DNA from: Tetrapyrgos nigripes
Taxonomy: Eukaryota > Basidiomycota > Agaricomycetes > Agaricales > Campanellaceae
NCBI GenBank assembly: GCA_013368315.1
Contig: JAACJM010000023.1
Span: 1-64,000, forward strand
Direction of reading: 5' to 3'
Length of the DNA: 64,000 nt
Below are positions 20,401-31,904 of the stretch, one piece after another (position 1 is the first letter of the stretch; each line of letters starts with the position of its first letter). The notes below the pieces were generated by a model, which saw only the letters and a program-made list of their open reading frames with translations, had not been told where the DNA came from and ran no database searches. The position numbers and the translations under genes are program-made.

Positions 20401-22312
20401 GCTTCGGGCTTCGCAACAGGAGGAGCTCTAATGCAGATGTTGGAAGACAGTCTTTGGCACCCAGTAGCATTCTGTTCCGCATCCATGCAGTCAGCTGAAC
20501 GCAATGACGAAATCTATGACTGAGAGATGCTGGCTATTATCGAGGCACTGAAAGATTGGTGGAGTTATCTGGAAGGACTACCACAGCCCTTTGAAATTAT
20601 CACAGATCACTCCAATCTAGAGTTCTGGCGAACAGCACAGGATCTTAGTTGACGACAAGCAAGATGGGCCCTGTGACTATCACGCTTTGACTTTCGACTA
20701 ATCCATCGCCCAGGCAAAGCAAATACCCAAGTAGATGCCCTCTCTCGCCTCTCCTCCCACCAAGTAACGGACCGGGAAGACAATCTGGAAACCACAGTAC
20801 TCAAACCAGAACACTTTGTAAGGCTCGCTGCCACTACGCTGGCCAACCCTCTAGAGGAACAAATTCGTCAGGCACCGGGAAGAGAAGTGGAGGTGTTAAA
20901 AGGACTAGAGCAGTTGAAGAAGGAAGGATTGCAACAACTGGCCAATGGTTTACCCAAATGGGAGGAGGATAATGGATTGGTATACCACAAGGGGTGAGTC
21001 TACGTCCCCCCAAATGAAGACCTGCAGAGGGCAATAGTAGAACAATGCCATGACGAGCCATCAGCAGGACATCCAGGACTACATGGAACACTCAATTTGG
21101 TAACCTCGCACTTCTGGTGGCCCACCATTCGCTCTTTTGTAGAGAAGTACGTGGAGGGATGTGATAAATGCGCCAGGAAGAAGCTGCAACATCATCTGCG
21201 AGCAGTAATCTGGCCTTTGGACGTACCCTTAGGACTCTGGGAAGAAGTTGGAGTTGACCTCATTACACAGCTACCATCCTCGCAAGGCTATGACGCAATC
21301 CTGGTCTGCACTGACCTCTACGGAAAACAAGTCCACACCCTTCCCTGCACCTCTAATATCACTGCTACTGAAGTCGCCGACCTATACTACCGAGAAATCT
21401 TCCGCCTTCATGGCCTCCCACTCTGCTTTGTATCAGATCGTGGTCCACAGTTTGCAGTGCAAACCATGTGTTCTTTGTTGGACCAACTCGGGATCAAGTC
21501 AAGCCTTTCCTCAGGCTACCGACCCCAGACAAATGGACAGACAGAACAAGCCAACCAGGAGGTGGAGAAATATCTGCGCCTCTACACCAACTACAGACAG
21601 GACGATTGGGTGGAGCACATTCCTATGGCTGAGTTTGTTCTGAACTCCCGCACACACTCCACACACAGCATGGCACCTTTTGAGGTGACTTATGGCTACC
21701 TTCCTCTATTCAACATACCGGTAGGCCGGTGCACAGGCATCCCAAACGTAGAAAACCGTCTCAAAATCCTAAGACAGGTTCAAAGAGATGCAGGATCAGC
21801 ACTGCACCTGGCTAAGCACCGGATGAAGGAAGGATATGAAAGAGGGAAACGGAAAGGACATCAGTTCAAGGTCGGGGATCATGTCTGGCTGAGTGCAGAA
21901 GACATCAACTTGAAACTTTCAAGTGACAAGTTGGGGGATCGGCAACTGGGACCATACGAGATTGTAGAGAAAATTGGAGATTTGGACTATCAGTTAGACC
22001 TCCCTGAAACTCTTAATCACCTGCACCCAGTATTCCATGTCGACAAACTCTACCCCTACAAGGGTAATCCAGTGAACAGACTTTTGCCTGAGGAACCAGA
22101 GCCAGTATACCTCGAGGGGGAGGATGAGCCTGAGTACAAAGTGGACACCCTTCTGGATAGCAGGATACGATGGAGGTGACTGGAATACCTTGTCAAGTGG
22201 AAAGGATACGATGACGGTCACAACTCATGGGAGCCAGTTGCGAATCTCAAAAAATGCGAAGCATAAGATCACAGCATTCCACAAGAAACACCCAGAGGCA
22301 ACAAAGACTTAA
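20401..22312 (+). pseudogene. chromovirus RNase H, integrase and chromodomain
   Basis: Continuous frame with TGA at 20521, 20650, 20674, 20995 and 22177, no other stop type. RNase H: SGFATGGALMQ, YD-stop-[15 protein letters not shown]. Integrase: a zinc-binding HHCC-type region (HPGLHGTLN...CDKCARKK), VGVDLITQLP, FVSDRGPQFAVQTMC and NGQTEQANQEVEKYLR give the D-D-E core. GPYEIVEKIG and HPVFHVDKLYPYK follow. The C-terminal chromodomain reads VDTLLDSRIR...LEYLVKWKGYDDGHNSWEP. A frame change in an A-run near 22245 precedes the last residues (HKKHPEATKT). Each TGA sits where Arg (or Trp at 20674) is the usual residue in related integrases. Confidence 0.9.
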
Positions 22313-22334
22313 GATTCATTGAGGACGATGAAGT

Positions 22335-22349
22335 GTAGGAGGGGGGTAA
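22335..22349 (+). promoter_or_regulatory. polypurine tract
   Basis: GTAGGAGGGGGGTAA directly before the 3' LTR. The LARD at 42-44 kb has the similar AGAAGGGGGATAA at the same place. Confidence 0.7.
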
Positions 22350-22726
22350 TGTCATGACATCTATATTTGGTACTATTTATTTCTTCTTATCTCCGTATCC
22401 TCAGACCTTTACACCATTTGACTCTTGTTCCACATGCTACACACCGGACCTTTCATTTCTCCGATACAGCTTCGATACAGCTTCCTTTACAGCTTTCTTT
22501 ACAGCTTTCTTTACAGCTTTACTTTTACATATATAAACCCTGCCCTGACACCTGGTTCCCCATCTTGACCTCTTCATCGTTGGGACCAGGTGTGTATTCC
22601 CCATTTCATTACTTCTTACACCTTTACTGATGGGCACTGTAGTTCCAGTACTTACTGCTGTCTGTTAGTTGAGTCGAGCCCATAGCTCCTCATTATCGCT
22701 ATCTAAGCGCTCGCCTCTTTGTGACA
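22350..22726 (+). repeat. 3' LTR of the chromovirus
   Basis: 377 bp, TGTCATGACATC...TTTGTGACA. One copy of the 58-bp unit. Confidence 0.93.
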
Positions 22727-22731
22727 TTGAT

Positions 22732-23690
22732 CTAGCTTTGCACTTTTGTATATCTACTACATGGCTTTGTAGATAGGTCTTTAGTCTGTCCACTTCTGTC
22801 CCACTGATCCATACTGCTCAGCATTGTCCTCAGTACTATGTAGACTCTGGCCCAGTCTGGCTTACTCACTTATACCATCTATTTGCCTTGTTACTTCGTC
22901 TTTGGTTCCTGTGTGGTAGCCTGAGAGGCATCCAGTCCCTATCTGAACCTGTTCTTGACACATTCTCTATCCCTATCTCGTCTTTTTGTCTATTGTCTAA
23001 TTTCTCATTCTTGTTGATTGCCTTTCTAACCACAATCACCATGTTCTCAAGGCAGACCCCCATGGTGATACATCCCATGATTTGTTTTCTTCAATCTACT
23101 GACCAGATTATTACTTTTTCAGCTCTACAAAACCAGCTTCAATAATGACTGAATAGTGATGAAGACTGAAGATTGTACCTTCAGTCTTCTCCTCGCAATC
23201 CACAGACCTCCTCAAACCTTTCAATTTACTCCTGAGGATTGGAAAGGCATATTATTGCTTCCATTGTATACAGAAGGGATTCCAGCTGGCTCTGTCTGTT
23301 TGGTTGACTATATAGCTGGGTACTACACTGGCAGTGGAGAGACCACACTTGTGTGGATTCTAAAACTTGTAATCCTCTTATCTGTCCTGGTGAAGAGGGA
23401 GCAGACAATGTAATTTATTAGTTAGGGGTCTACATTTACTAGTATTTGTTTCAGCAGTGGATAGAAAAGAAGTTCAATAAAAAGTTGATTGCCAAACCTT
23501 TAGGTTTGGCTCCTTACTGTACATCGGTTTCAAACCATTCTCATGGGGTACCAAATATATCCATGTCCTTCCTTATTCGTTCATCCCCTGTCTTCTCCAG
23601 GCTCTTATGAAGCTATTTGCACCAGTGCCTTTTGTCAAACATTGCCCTCATTTTCATCCACCTCAACAGTTTTTGCCTCGACCCCAACTA
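22732..23690. other. no recognised gene
   Basis: Short frames only (for example 23156-23413). Nothing conserved that I can name. May be the degraded upstream part of the Helitron-type relic that follows. Confidence 0.4.
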
Positions 23691-24360
23691 TCTCTCTGTT
23701 AAATTTACTTGTCATGCGTCCTATGTCACCTCAACACAGAACGTTGAACTCAGCCAGATTGGCTGGAAATCTTGCCTCTGAGTGAAAAATTGGACATTGT
23801 TCGAGAATCTTATAATGCCAGCAATAACGCCGCCATGAAATGTGTCCTTCCTGTGCAACTCTGGAGACCGTCAATGAGGATGACATCACTTCTATTGTTT
23901 GCTCAGACCTTGATATTTCTCTCCTCGAGTCTGCAGCTCAAGAATTGCCAGTGAGGTGTTGACAACCTGGTATTCAAACTTTCCAACCAGAAACAATTCA
24001 ACACAACTGCTATAGACCATGCACTTACTGGGAATGTGAACTTCAAGTCAAAACAACTGAAGATCTTTCACAGTAGCACAGAACCAAACAGTGTACTTTT
24101 ACAAAAATCCCTTTGCAGAGTTATGCAAATGACGTGTGGATTGGCAATTTACCCAACAGTCTCAACGGTCTTATCTTTCTTGAGGAGCAATGTATTGCTC
24201 GAGCTCGGGCCACAAAGTGTATGTTCAAACTAGAACTTGAGCCCTCTGGACAATATGCCTCCTGTAATCTATGCATTCTCCCGCAGGATCTGAGCCCACT
24301 CATGATGTGTCTGCTACCACCATCAACTCTGCTTCATGCCGAAATTACAGTTGATACACT
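23691..24360 (+). pseudogene. Helitron-type helicase N-terminal (DUF6570-like) relic
   Basis: Fragments in several frames recall the region upstream of the helicase in basidiomycete Helitrons: RESYNASNNAAMKC, CATLETVNEDDITSIVCSDL, then, most clearly, YANDVWIGNLPNSLNGLIFL, EEQCIARARATKCMFKLEL and NLCILPQDLSPLMMCLLPP at 24118-24340. This last run is the DUF6570-like block as I know it. Helicase and rolling-circle motifs are absent, so it is a short relic. No 5'-TC or 3'-CTRR ends were identified. Confidence 0.6.
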
Positions 24361-24571
24361 GGTGAAGACTCCGCTCCTAGTTCGCAGATCAAGAATCAAT
24401 CACCAGCTCCCCTACCAAGTCCAAAAAGTCCAAGACTTCTGCATCTTCTTCTGCCTCAACATTTACTATCTCAAAATAAGTACATCTTTTCTATGCACCT
24501 TACTGTTACTTTACGAATGTTTAATTGTAACTTCATACAAATACAACTTCTTTATCTGTTTGCATATAATA

Positions 24572-24689
24572 GAGAACTTGCGCAAAAGCCAACCGTTGGC
24601 TTTACTGAATTGAATGCCGTAATATTCATGTGACAATTGAATTGATGATTGAATTGAAAAGCCAACGGTTGGCTTTTGCGCAAGCTCTC
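24572..24689. repeat. short inverted-repeat element (118 bp)
   Basis: Two 32-bp arms (24572-24603 and 24658-24689) are inverse repeats with one mismatch; each holds the near-palindrome GCCAACCGTTGGC. The 54-bp loop is non-coding. Could be a small MITE or a strong foldback. Confidence 0.75.
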
Positions 24690-24796
24690 CAATCCTCATC
24701 TTCTCATCCCAAAGAAAGGTTCAGCTCTTGCCGCTTGCGGCCATACCCCCCAGTCATAAAAAGTAATGTGTATTTTAATGTTTTGGAGAGATCCGG

Positions 24797-24842
24797 TCTC
24801 GTACTCGCCACGCCTCGGCGCTGGCCCACACCCCTTTCATAT
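24797..24842 (-). repeat. dispersed 45-bp motif, copy
   Basis: On the minus strand reads GTGTGGGCCAGCGCCGAGGC then GTGGCGAGTACGAGACC; matches 15552-15595 and 27337-27386. Confidence 0.6.
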
Positions 24843-25120
24843 ATAGGACTATCACCCACGTTCTTGTAGAATTCAATAAGCTCATCAAGCATCAAACGTA
24901 AGTACTTCAACATCGTGATGAAAGCTGTCATTGGCTGAATAGGTTATAGTCTATTCTGATTCAAGGAGCAACGCTGAAGGACTGAATGAGTGAGAGCGAT
25001 ATTTCTCAATTTCCGTGTTATCTCCTAGTGCTGAACAGCCTCCTCACGTATATATATGACTTGCAAGGTGATTATGCCTGACGTTGACCTTCTGCCACGG
25101 AACCAACTCCTGCTTCAGCA

Positions 25121-26119
25121 ATGTCCACCCATTCGCGCTTGGTGGGACTTGGTGATGACTACAACGCTATTTTCCCATTCTCAACTCTCTCTGACAAAGA
25201 ACTGAGTCCTTTCTGGCCAGATCGTGGTTATTCGTCTCATAGATCCATTTATCAATCCAGCCAAACATCTTTCAAAAACCCAACCTCTCCAGCCCTCATG
25301 GCGCGAACAGATGTCTGTCCGCTTCGATTCATCGACGTCTCTACCCTTCGGCTTGTCGAATTCAACAAGGAAGAGATTATTCCTCCTTATGCCATCCTTT
25401 CCCACCGATGGACAGAAGAGGAGGTAGTCTACAAAGAATTCTTGAACCCAGAGGAATCTAGGACTAAAATGGGCTACCAGAAGATACTAGGCGCATGTAG
25501 ACAGGCGCTTCAGGACGATATTCATCTCATCTGGGTTGACACGTGTTGTATTAATCAAGGGGACCCCGCTGATATCGCCGCAAACATTACCTCGATGTAT
25601 GCGTATTATCAAAACGCGGAGGTGTGTTATGTCTACCTGAATGACGTTATCAAAAGACGGGACATTTGTTATGGGAGGAACGAGTTCGGGCAGATGGGAA
25701 GCGATTGGTTAAAGCGCGGGTGGACAATGCAGGAACTGATTGCGCCACGGACTGTGATCTTTTTCAATCAGCATTGGATGTACCTTGGGGACAAGCATCA
25801 GCTACGAGAAGGAATTTCTGCGATCACCTACATTCCGCTTTCTATTCTTTCAGGGGAACAATCTCTTCAGGACATCGATGACCTGACTCGAATGTCCTGG
25901 GCCACGAATAGGGTAACGACGAAGCCGCAAGACAAAGCGTATTGTCTTCAGGGGCTTTTCGGTGTTACTCTTGTACCGGACTACGAGGAAGATATGGCGA
26001 GGTCATTTAATCGGCTGGGGGAGGTGTTGTGCGATGCTCATCCCGAGCTCATAGAGAGGTTAGGAATACCCCAGAATTTCTTCGATAACCCAGGAGAATA
26101 CGAAAAAGTCTTTCTATGA
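25121..26119 (+). CDS. HET-domain protein, intact
   Basis: Uninterrupted single-exon ORF of 332 residues. The HET domain spans about residues 85-300: PPYAILSHRWTEEEVVYKEF, KILGACRQA, LIWVDTCCINQGDPADI, SMYAYYQNAEVCYVYL, WLKRGWTMQELIAPRTVIFF, MSWATNRVTTKPQDKAYCLQ and GLFGVTLVPDYEED. HET domains act in fungal heterokaryon incompatibility and related cell-death responses. No NACHT or WD-repeat extension is present, so it is a short HET-only form. It is one of four HET loci here, but the sequence differs clearly from the three minus-strand copies. The first ATG of the frame is chosen; an internal Met (MARTDVCPLRF, residue 60) is closer to where related proteins begin. Confidence 0.88.
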   Translation: MSTHSRLVGLGDDYNAIFPFSTLSDKELSPFWPDRGYSSHRSIYQSSQTSFKNPTSPALMARTDVCPLRFIDVSTLRLVEFNKEEIIPPYAILSHRWTEEEVVYKEFLNPEESRTKMGYQKILGACRQALQDDIHLIWVDTCCINQGDPADIAANITSMYAYYQNAEVCYVYLNDVIKRRDICYGRNEFGQMGSDWLKRGWTMQELIAPRTVIFFNQHWMYLGDKHQLREGISAITYIPLSILSGEQSLQDIDDLTRMSWATNRVTTKPQDKAYCLQGLFGVTLVPDYEEDMARSFNRLGEVLCDAHPELIERLGIPQNFFDNPGEYEKVFL

Positions 26120-29100
26120 TTTCGCTTGGGACAAGTCCGCAGAAATATGGTATGAAATGTATGCAGAATCAAGAAATCGTGGGCACATCAAAGGGTTTGA
26201 TAACTACGATGAAGGTTCCCTCCTCAGTAGTAGATATTAATCATCAAGTGGTGTAGTGGGCTAGCCAATATTATACCTTGCGTTCGAGTTGAGCTCATAT
26301 TCAAGTTGTTGAATGACAGAGCAAGGGAACGAGATGCGAAAGAATTTTCCGCACAGTTTATTGTAATTTATCATACGTCTCGAATCTTGTGTAAAGCATC
26401 CACTGGCAAAATGAATGCAACTTCATAACGCATCTCAAGCTTTTTTCAATTTAACACGATGTACATGGAATTCCCGATACTTTTGGAAAGCTTTAGTCCT
26501 TGGGACACTGGCCTCCTAACTTTTACATCTTCTCTTTCTCGTTCTATCGGTCTATCAGATACAGACATCCGGGACAGAATAACGTTGAACAAATTATTGC
26601 TCTTTCATGGACTGATATTAGTCGGTTTGACTGTTGAGCAAGCTGTCAGCTCGTTCATGCGCCATGTTATACAAGGTGCTTGCTTTTACGCAGAACACCA
26701 TCCCGATGTTGGATGTACTACTGTTTGAGATAGATATTGAACCATCATCAGGTTTCATCTTCAGTTTATTGTGCTCAACAGTATGAGAATCCTAACAACC
26801 ACTGAACAATTTACTACAGTTTGCCAATCTCTTCGATCCCCTATTCAATCTGGGACACACGAGGCTGTGGAAATAGACAATCTGAAAGCGCACGTCAACG
26901 ATAGGATTACGAGGCCGAATGAAATGAGGATGAGTTGTTTACACTCCCTTTCTGCTTGTGGCTATGTTCTTACATTCCCGACTTCTTCCCTCCGATTTTT
27001 CCCGAGGTTGATCATCTGTTCGCCCCTTGGGTTGGCAATCCGATCTGCGTTTTCCGAGCGATAAAGCTGGGTTCGACGTGTCCTCCTGGACATTTCTTCC
27101 TTGTTCCGCTCATGATGTTGACTGGAACTTCTCTGTTTCATTGGTCTGGTGCAATTATTCTCACCTATCAACTCCGGATATTGATTACAGGTCAATTCTG
27201 CCTATTGACTACAGCTCAATGTTGTTTATCTATTGCAGCTTCTCGTCTCTCCACTACGGCCCAACGTCGTTTATTTTTTGCTGCCCAACGTCTCATAACT
27301 ACGCCGTCTCAACGTCGTCCACATTACGGACTTGAGGCCTCGTACTCACCACGCGTTAGCGTTGGTCCACAACCACTTCATAGACCTACTGGTCAAATCT
27401 TACTCGAATGGTCTTGAATCAACCTGATGAATGATATTGATCCTATCTCCATTCCAATGGTAAGCCTTGTTGCTGGTCTGGATATTGAACCTGCTAATAT
27501 TTCAACGCATTACAATTTGGAAGAGTCTACATTACATTTGTTCGTCGTGATCTCGTCGTACCGTACATAACTCAATTCTACAAACTATCAATGAGCGCCC
27601 ATTATGACATTAAGCATTCTACCACTTCACCGGCTTCGTATCGTGAATGGCGTCCCCGAAGGTGGCGCGCTAACTAAATGTTGTTAGAGTGGTTAACGAT
27701 GTTTTGGCGATATTGCTGGAAAAGGGGCAAAGACTCTGGTCCATAAATCACGTGTTAGGTCCACGTCATTCTTGTTGCTTGGGCTTCATGGTTGACGACC
27801 CCCACACCTACTTCCACCCACTCTTGGTTGGCCACGAAAGCGCCAAGAAGACGACTATGGTCCTCTGTACCCCAAGCTCCGTATAGACCCTTTCTGGGGC
27901 CTACATAGGCCCCTCAAGAATCGAAATTCCCAAGAAAATCCCGCAAAGTTATACATCCTTGTCAGCGGTGGTAAAAGTCGGTCAAAATCTGGAACATGCT
28001 ACGCGTCTTAGAAATGTATCTAGAAGTAAACATGAGGAATTTAGAATTGCTTGATTGGGACTGGTGCAAACAGGACCAGAGTTAACCCGGGTTGTTACAG
28101 TGATACTTTGTGAGTGATACAGCGACTCAAGCCAAGATGGAGCGTGCTCCAATCCTGTTGAATAATTTCACGCGCTTTTATTTACTTTATTGTCGCATTC
28201 CTCCTCAGTAAGTGTCATAGGAGGAGGAGGAGGAGTGTATTACCCGGGCTAGGGCCAAGAGTTGATATAGACTGGTCGGTGAATTTTTTCATGCACGACC
28301 GTGTATACTCCATGCATATCACTTGTGCGGAACGGGTTTCGCATACCTCCTCTTTCTTTGGAACTGCCTCAGAAGTCCATGAAACTCCGGCCTGCAACCC
28401 TCGTCAACGTACGGTCGAGTTCGCGACTCTGGTCTACCGAGACTTCACCCTCATCCAGTTCAAGTGAGATCCGCCCTGAAAGCGCCGTTGATTTTAGTCG
28501 TTTTATCTTACCCTCAAGGGCTCTTACTCAATGTTCCTAATCATCCTTTTGTAAGTTATCGCGTCCAAGGTGACCGCATTCCTATACTGACATGCTTACT
28601 CACTCCAGAACAAATGGGCTCTGATTTTGGCACATGTCAGATGAACTGATGTAGCAGGTAACCCAAGTTGTACTCCCGCTTTCAACGTGATATGAACGGT
28701 ATGTCGTCGCCGTATTGTGAAAGTCTGCTAGCCAATTCAAACGTGCCCTTGTCCTGTCGCTTTCGGTTTGAAACCCTTCTTCACTGATGCCTTCAGCATG
28801 GATAGTTGTCTTGCAGGCCCTCGTACTTGCCCTCAAACGCCCCTCAGCGATAATAAACAGATACTGGACTCGACTAGAACTTACTGCTCATATTTCCGCG
28901 ATTCCGAAGTACTGATCAATACGATCCCCGTTATACATAGAGCTATGTTCTGTGCTGCGGAAAATCCTTCTCGGCATAACACTGAATGTGCTGCGGAGCC
29001 GGCCCAGAGGCACATGAAGGCGAATAACTAAAACAACCTCACAGCAGACGGCGAAAAGTGGCCTTCGAAACGACGACTTCTTCAGTTGGATGTGCTTAAA

Positions 29101-29180
29101 AGATCGACGCCACAAGGACATCGTTAGGCATCCCCTCAGGTATCCTTTCTTTTTTCGTCCTTTACTCTCCTCCTCTCTAC
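26120..29180. other. non-coding or unrecognised region
   Basis: About 3 kb with only short frames (26459-26728, 26771-27064, 27689-27886). None resembles a family I know. A GGA-type simple repeat lies near 28221-28234. The dispersed 45-bp motif is at 27337-27386. Confidence 0.4.
27337..27386 (-). repeat. dispersed 45-bp motif, copy
   Basis: The minus strand reads TATGAAGTGGTTGTGGACCA then ACGCTAACGCGTGGTGAGTA. Closest to 15552-15595. Confidence 0.65.
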
Positions 29181-29187
29181 ATTATGC

Positions 29188-30403
29188 CTTTGGTCATGAA
29201 AATCCACTACTGCTACCATCGCCTTCATCGGGTTGGCAGTCAACCTCGCCTCTGTCAATGCTGTCAGTACAAAAATTGTTTCTCCAGTTTTTAGTTGGGC
29301 TAATTGATTGGTCTGGAACTTCAGATCCCACTAGCTAATCCCATCGTATCCTCTGCCAGTAGTGCCATCACGAGCGTCGTTGGGTCCTCTGCTGGCAGCA
29401 CCGTCACGAGCGTGGTTGTTGACTCCTCGGCTAGTAGTGCATTCACCAGTGTCGTTGGATCCTCTGCTAGTGTTCCGTCATGAGCATCGCCGTTGAATCA
29501 TCCGCTAGTCGTCCATTTACTAGCATTATCGGAACCTCCGCCTCCCATGTTACGGCCAGCATTCCTTGCCACTCGGAACCCACCGGCGTCACCAGCGTCG
29601 TAGTATCCCCCATTGGCTATCCAGTCTCTTCGGGTGTCGTGAGCTCGATAGCTGTGGCAACGACTTCTGTCGTCAGCTCAGCACCTGTCGCATCGACCTC
29701 TGTCGTTATCGGAACCTCCGCCCCCCAGGGTACCACCAATGTTACTTGCTCGGAACCCACCGGTGTCACCAGCGTCATAATTTCCTCCATTGGCTATCCA
29801 GTGTCGTCGGGTGTCGTCAGCTCAACACCTGTCACAGTGACCTCTGTCGTCGTTGGAACCCCTTCTAGTCGTCCAATTACTAGCGTTATTGGAACTTCCG
29901 CCTCCCAGGATACCACGAGCGAAGTTCACTGCCAGTGCCACTCAGAACCCGCCATTACCATTGGCTATCCAGTATCTTCGGGTGTGTTCAGCTCAGTAGC
30001 TGTCCAACAACCTCTGTCGTCATCGGATCCTCTGCTAGCCGTCCATTTACTAGTGTTATTGGAACCTCTCCCTCCCAGGTTACTACCAGTGTTTCCTTGC
30101 CAGCCAGAATCCACCGGCGTCACCAGTATTGTAGTACCTTCCATTGGCTATCCAGTTTCTTCGGGTGTCGTGAGCTCGGTAACTGTCCCGACATCTGTCG
30201 TCAGCTCCAGACCCATTGCAACGACCTCCATCGTTAGCTCCAGACCTGTTGCAACAACCTCCATCGTTAGTTCCGCACCTGTCGCAACGACCTCCATCGT
30301 CAGCTCTGCACCTGTGGCAACAACCTCCATAGTTAGCTCCGCACCTGTTGCAACGACTTCTGTCGTCAGCTCGGTGCCCGTATCGATGAGCTATGTTCTT
30401 TAG
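29188..30403 (+). pseudogene. Ser/Thr-rich repetitive secreted protein, broken
   Basis: A signal peptide (TATIAFIGLAVNLASVNAVS, about 29210-29270) is out of frame with the nearby ATG at 29197 because of an extra A in ATGAAAA. A stop follows in ...VFSWAN. Downstream are imperfect repeats such as SSASSAITSVVG, then a 307-residue frame from 29480 with GYPVSSGVVSS and EPTGVTSV units. It ends with five or six 11-residue repeats (SSAPVATTSIV) and a stop at 30403. The composition suits a glycosylated wall or surface protein. A frame change near 29481 separates the parts. The repeats make exact gene structure uncertain; an unseen intron could rescue part of it. Confidence 0.55.
30205..30385 (+). repeat. 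33-bp coding tandem repeat
   Basis: Five to six copies of a 33-bp unit encoding SS(A/R)P(V/I)ATTS(I/V)V. Length variation by slippage is likely. Confidence 0.8.
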
Positions 30404-31084
30404 ACACTTACAGTGGTGTTTTGCTATTAAATAGGTTACCAGAAAGATACGGACTGCAGCTGACTGTTGGACTCTTTGAATATTAGTATAGTATATATCT
30501 ACGAGTGGTACCATTTACTTGCTTAGTATGCGATTCGTGAACGAGACTTGTACCTGCTTCGTAGGCTCATGGATATGAATAATAAGTGCAATTACTTCAA
30601 ATGAGTGACGAGTACACTGTTTTTACTAACTGGGTGACTCTGTCCCAGAAGATGCATTCACTTTACTCTAAAAAGATAGCTGTCGAAGTCCCTGTTCAGA
30701 CGTCAGAGTAAGTAACACGGCACGTAGTGGATTTGCGCGCGACTACCACCAGCATCCTTGATCAATCACTCGTCAGAATGATTCCAGACAGTGATACGAG
30801 TCCTCATCGCTTCCCGTCTAGATGATGGGGAATCCGAATAGATATTGTTCACCAGTTCTTCACTGAGAAATACACTCGCGCGGGAGCTGGAACGTAAGCA
30901 CCAAGTAAGCACCGCCAGGAATGGATGTCTCCCAAACAACTCCCGAACCACCATCATCCAGTCAAGGCTTTCTCTTCGCTTGCTTGGACTCCATTTGACA
31001 CTAACTGCAGATGATGGAAGAAAGATAATGGTGGGAGTGCTATATGTTCAGGATCATTGACAGTGCTACCCAATGTCTACATGA

Positions 31085-31530
31085 ACAAGGGCCGGATTGA
31101 CCATAGCCATGGCTCTTGGTTTTCTCATTAGCTTATTGAAATATTTGTTGAAGACAATGGCGCACCTAGACTAGAAATGCTACAAAACTTCTGATTACGG
31201 TATGAAGAAGATACTGAACTTTCAAAGGAAGGATGTGTTTCAGGCACTAGGCAAAGGAGAAAGGGAATCCAACTGACAAATATGGGTCAGTGAATGAAGA
31301 GCGAAACAACTCAAACACTGACCTGAGATCAGAGGTAAGATGGTAGTTGATATACTACAACAGGTTCAAATACTGAGGATGGCTTACTAGAGAGAGTGAG
31401 CAAAGCCAGTGGGCACCAATGTGCTTGGTTTGTGGCTAGGTTGAGGACGTAGAAGGGAAATCAGTGGGTACACAGGGAGCTCACAATCTGATAATTTTAT
31501 GGGAAAAGGCACAGGCACAGTATTGCTTCA
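31085..31530. repeat. paralogous flank of a HET locus, copy A
   Basis: Aligns by eye to 35826-36240: GGATTGAC..TAGCCATGGCTC, CTACA.AACTTC, GAAC..GAAAG-like blocks, AGCTCACAATC and TTTTATGG. In the second copy the block lies directly upstream of the HET pseudogene; here no HET sequence adjoins it. Confidence 0.55.
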
Positions 31531-31904
31531 CACTTTTCTCACAGAGAAGGGTGTCAATGCTCACTGACAGTGATAGGATGGTCCAAAATAGCAGCAGTTT
31601 TCAAATTACTTCATGCACGAGTCATTGACAACATTGAACAGCAGTATACAGTTCATCACTGCTGGATCGTCTTGTGCCATTTCATCGACATTAGAACCTT
31701 TTCCACTCACAGTATTACTGGTGGGTGTGTACAATTTTGCCCAAAGGCTTCTCCTAGCCAGTGGTATAGAAGCAGATGTCACACTGTGACCACCCTCAAA
31801 CCATGACAACCAACTGCCCATTGTGCACATGATGCCCTCAATGCTCAGAATATCACTTTCTGGCTATACTTTTTTGGAAGAGCTGTAGGATCAGGTTTTG
31901 GCAG

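Larger units (their letters stand above)
17816..22726 (+). mobile_element. Ty3 chromovirus with internal deletion and nested solo LTR
   Basis: 4,911 bp between perfect TTGAT target duplications (17811-17815, 22727-22731). LTRs begin TGTCATGAC and end TTGTGACA. The 5' LTR is longer because a 58-bp unit is present three times. Coding order is gag, then RT directly (protease lost), RNase H split by a solo LTR, integrase and a chromodomain. The C-terminal chromodomain makes it a chromovirus. It is inactive: seven in-frame TGA codons, frameshifts and the deletion. Confidence 0.93.

Noticed and set aside
28221..28234. GGA-type simple repeat as a regulatory element
   Set aside because: Too short and isolated to support any role.
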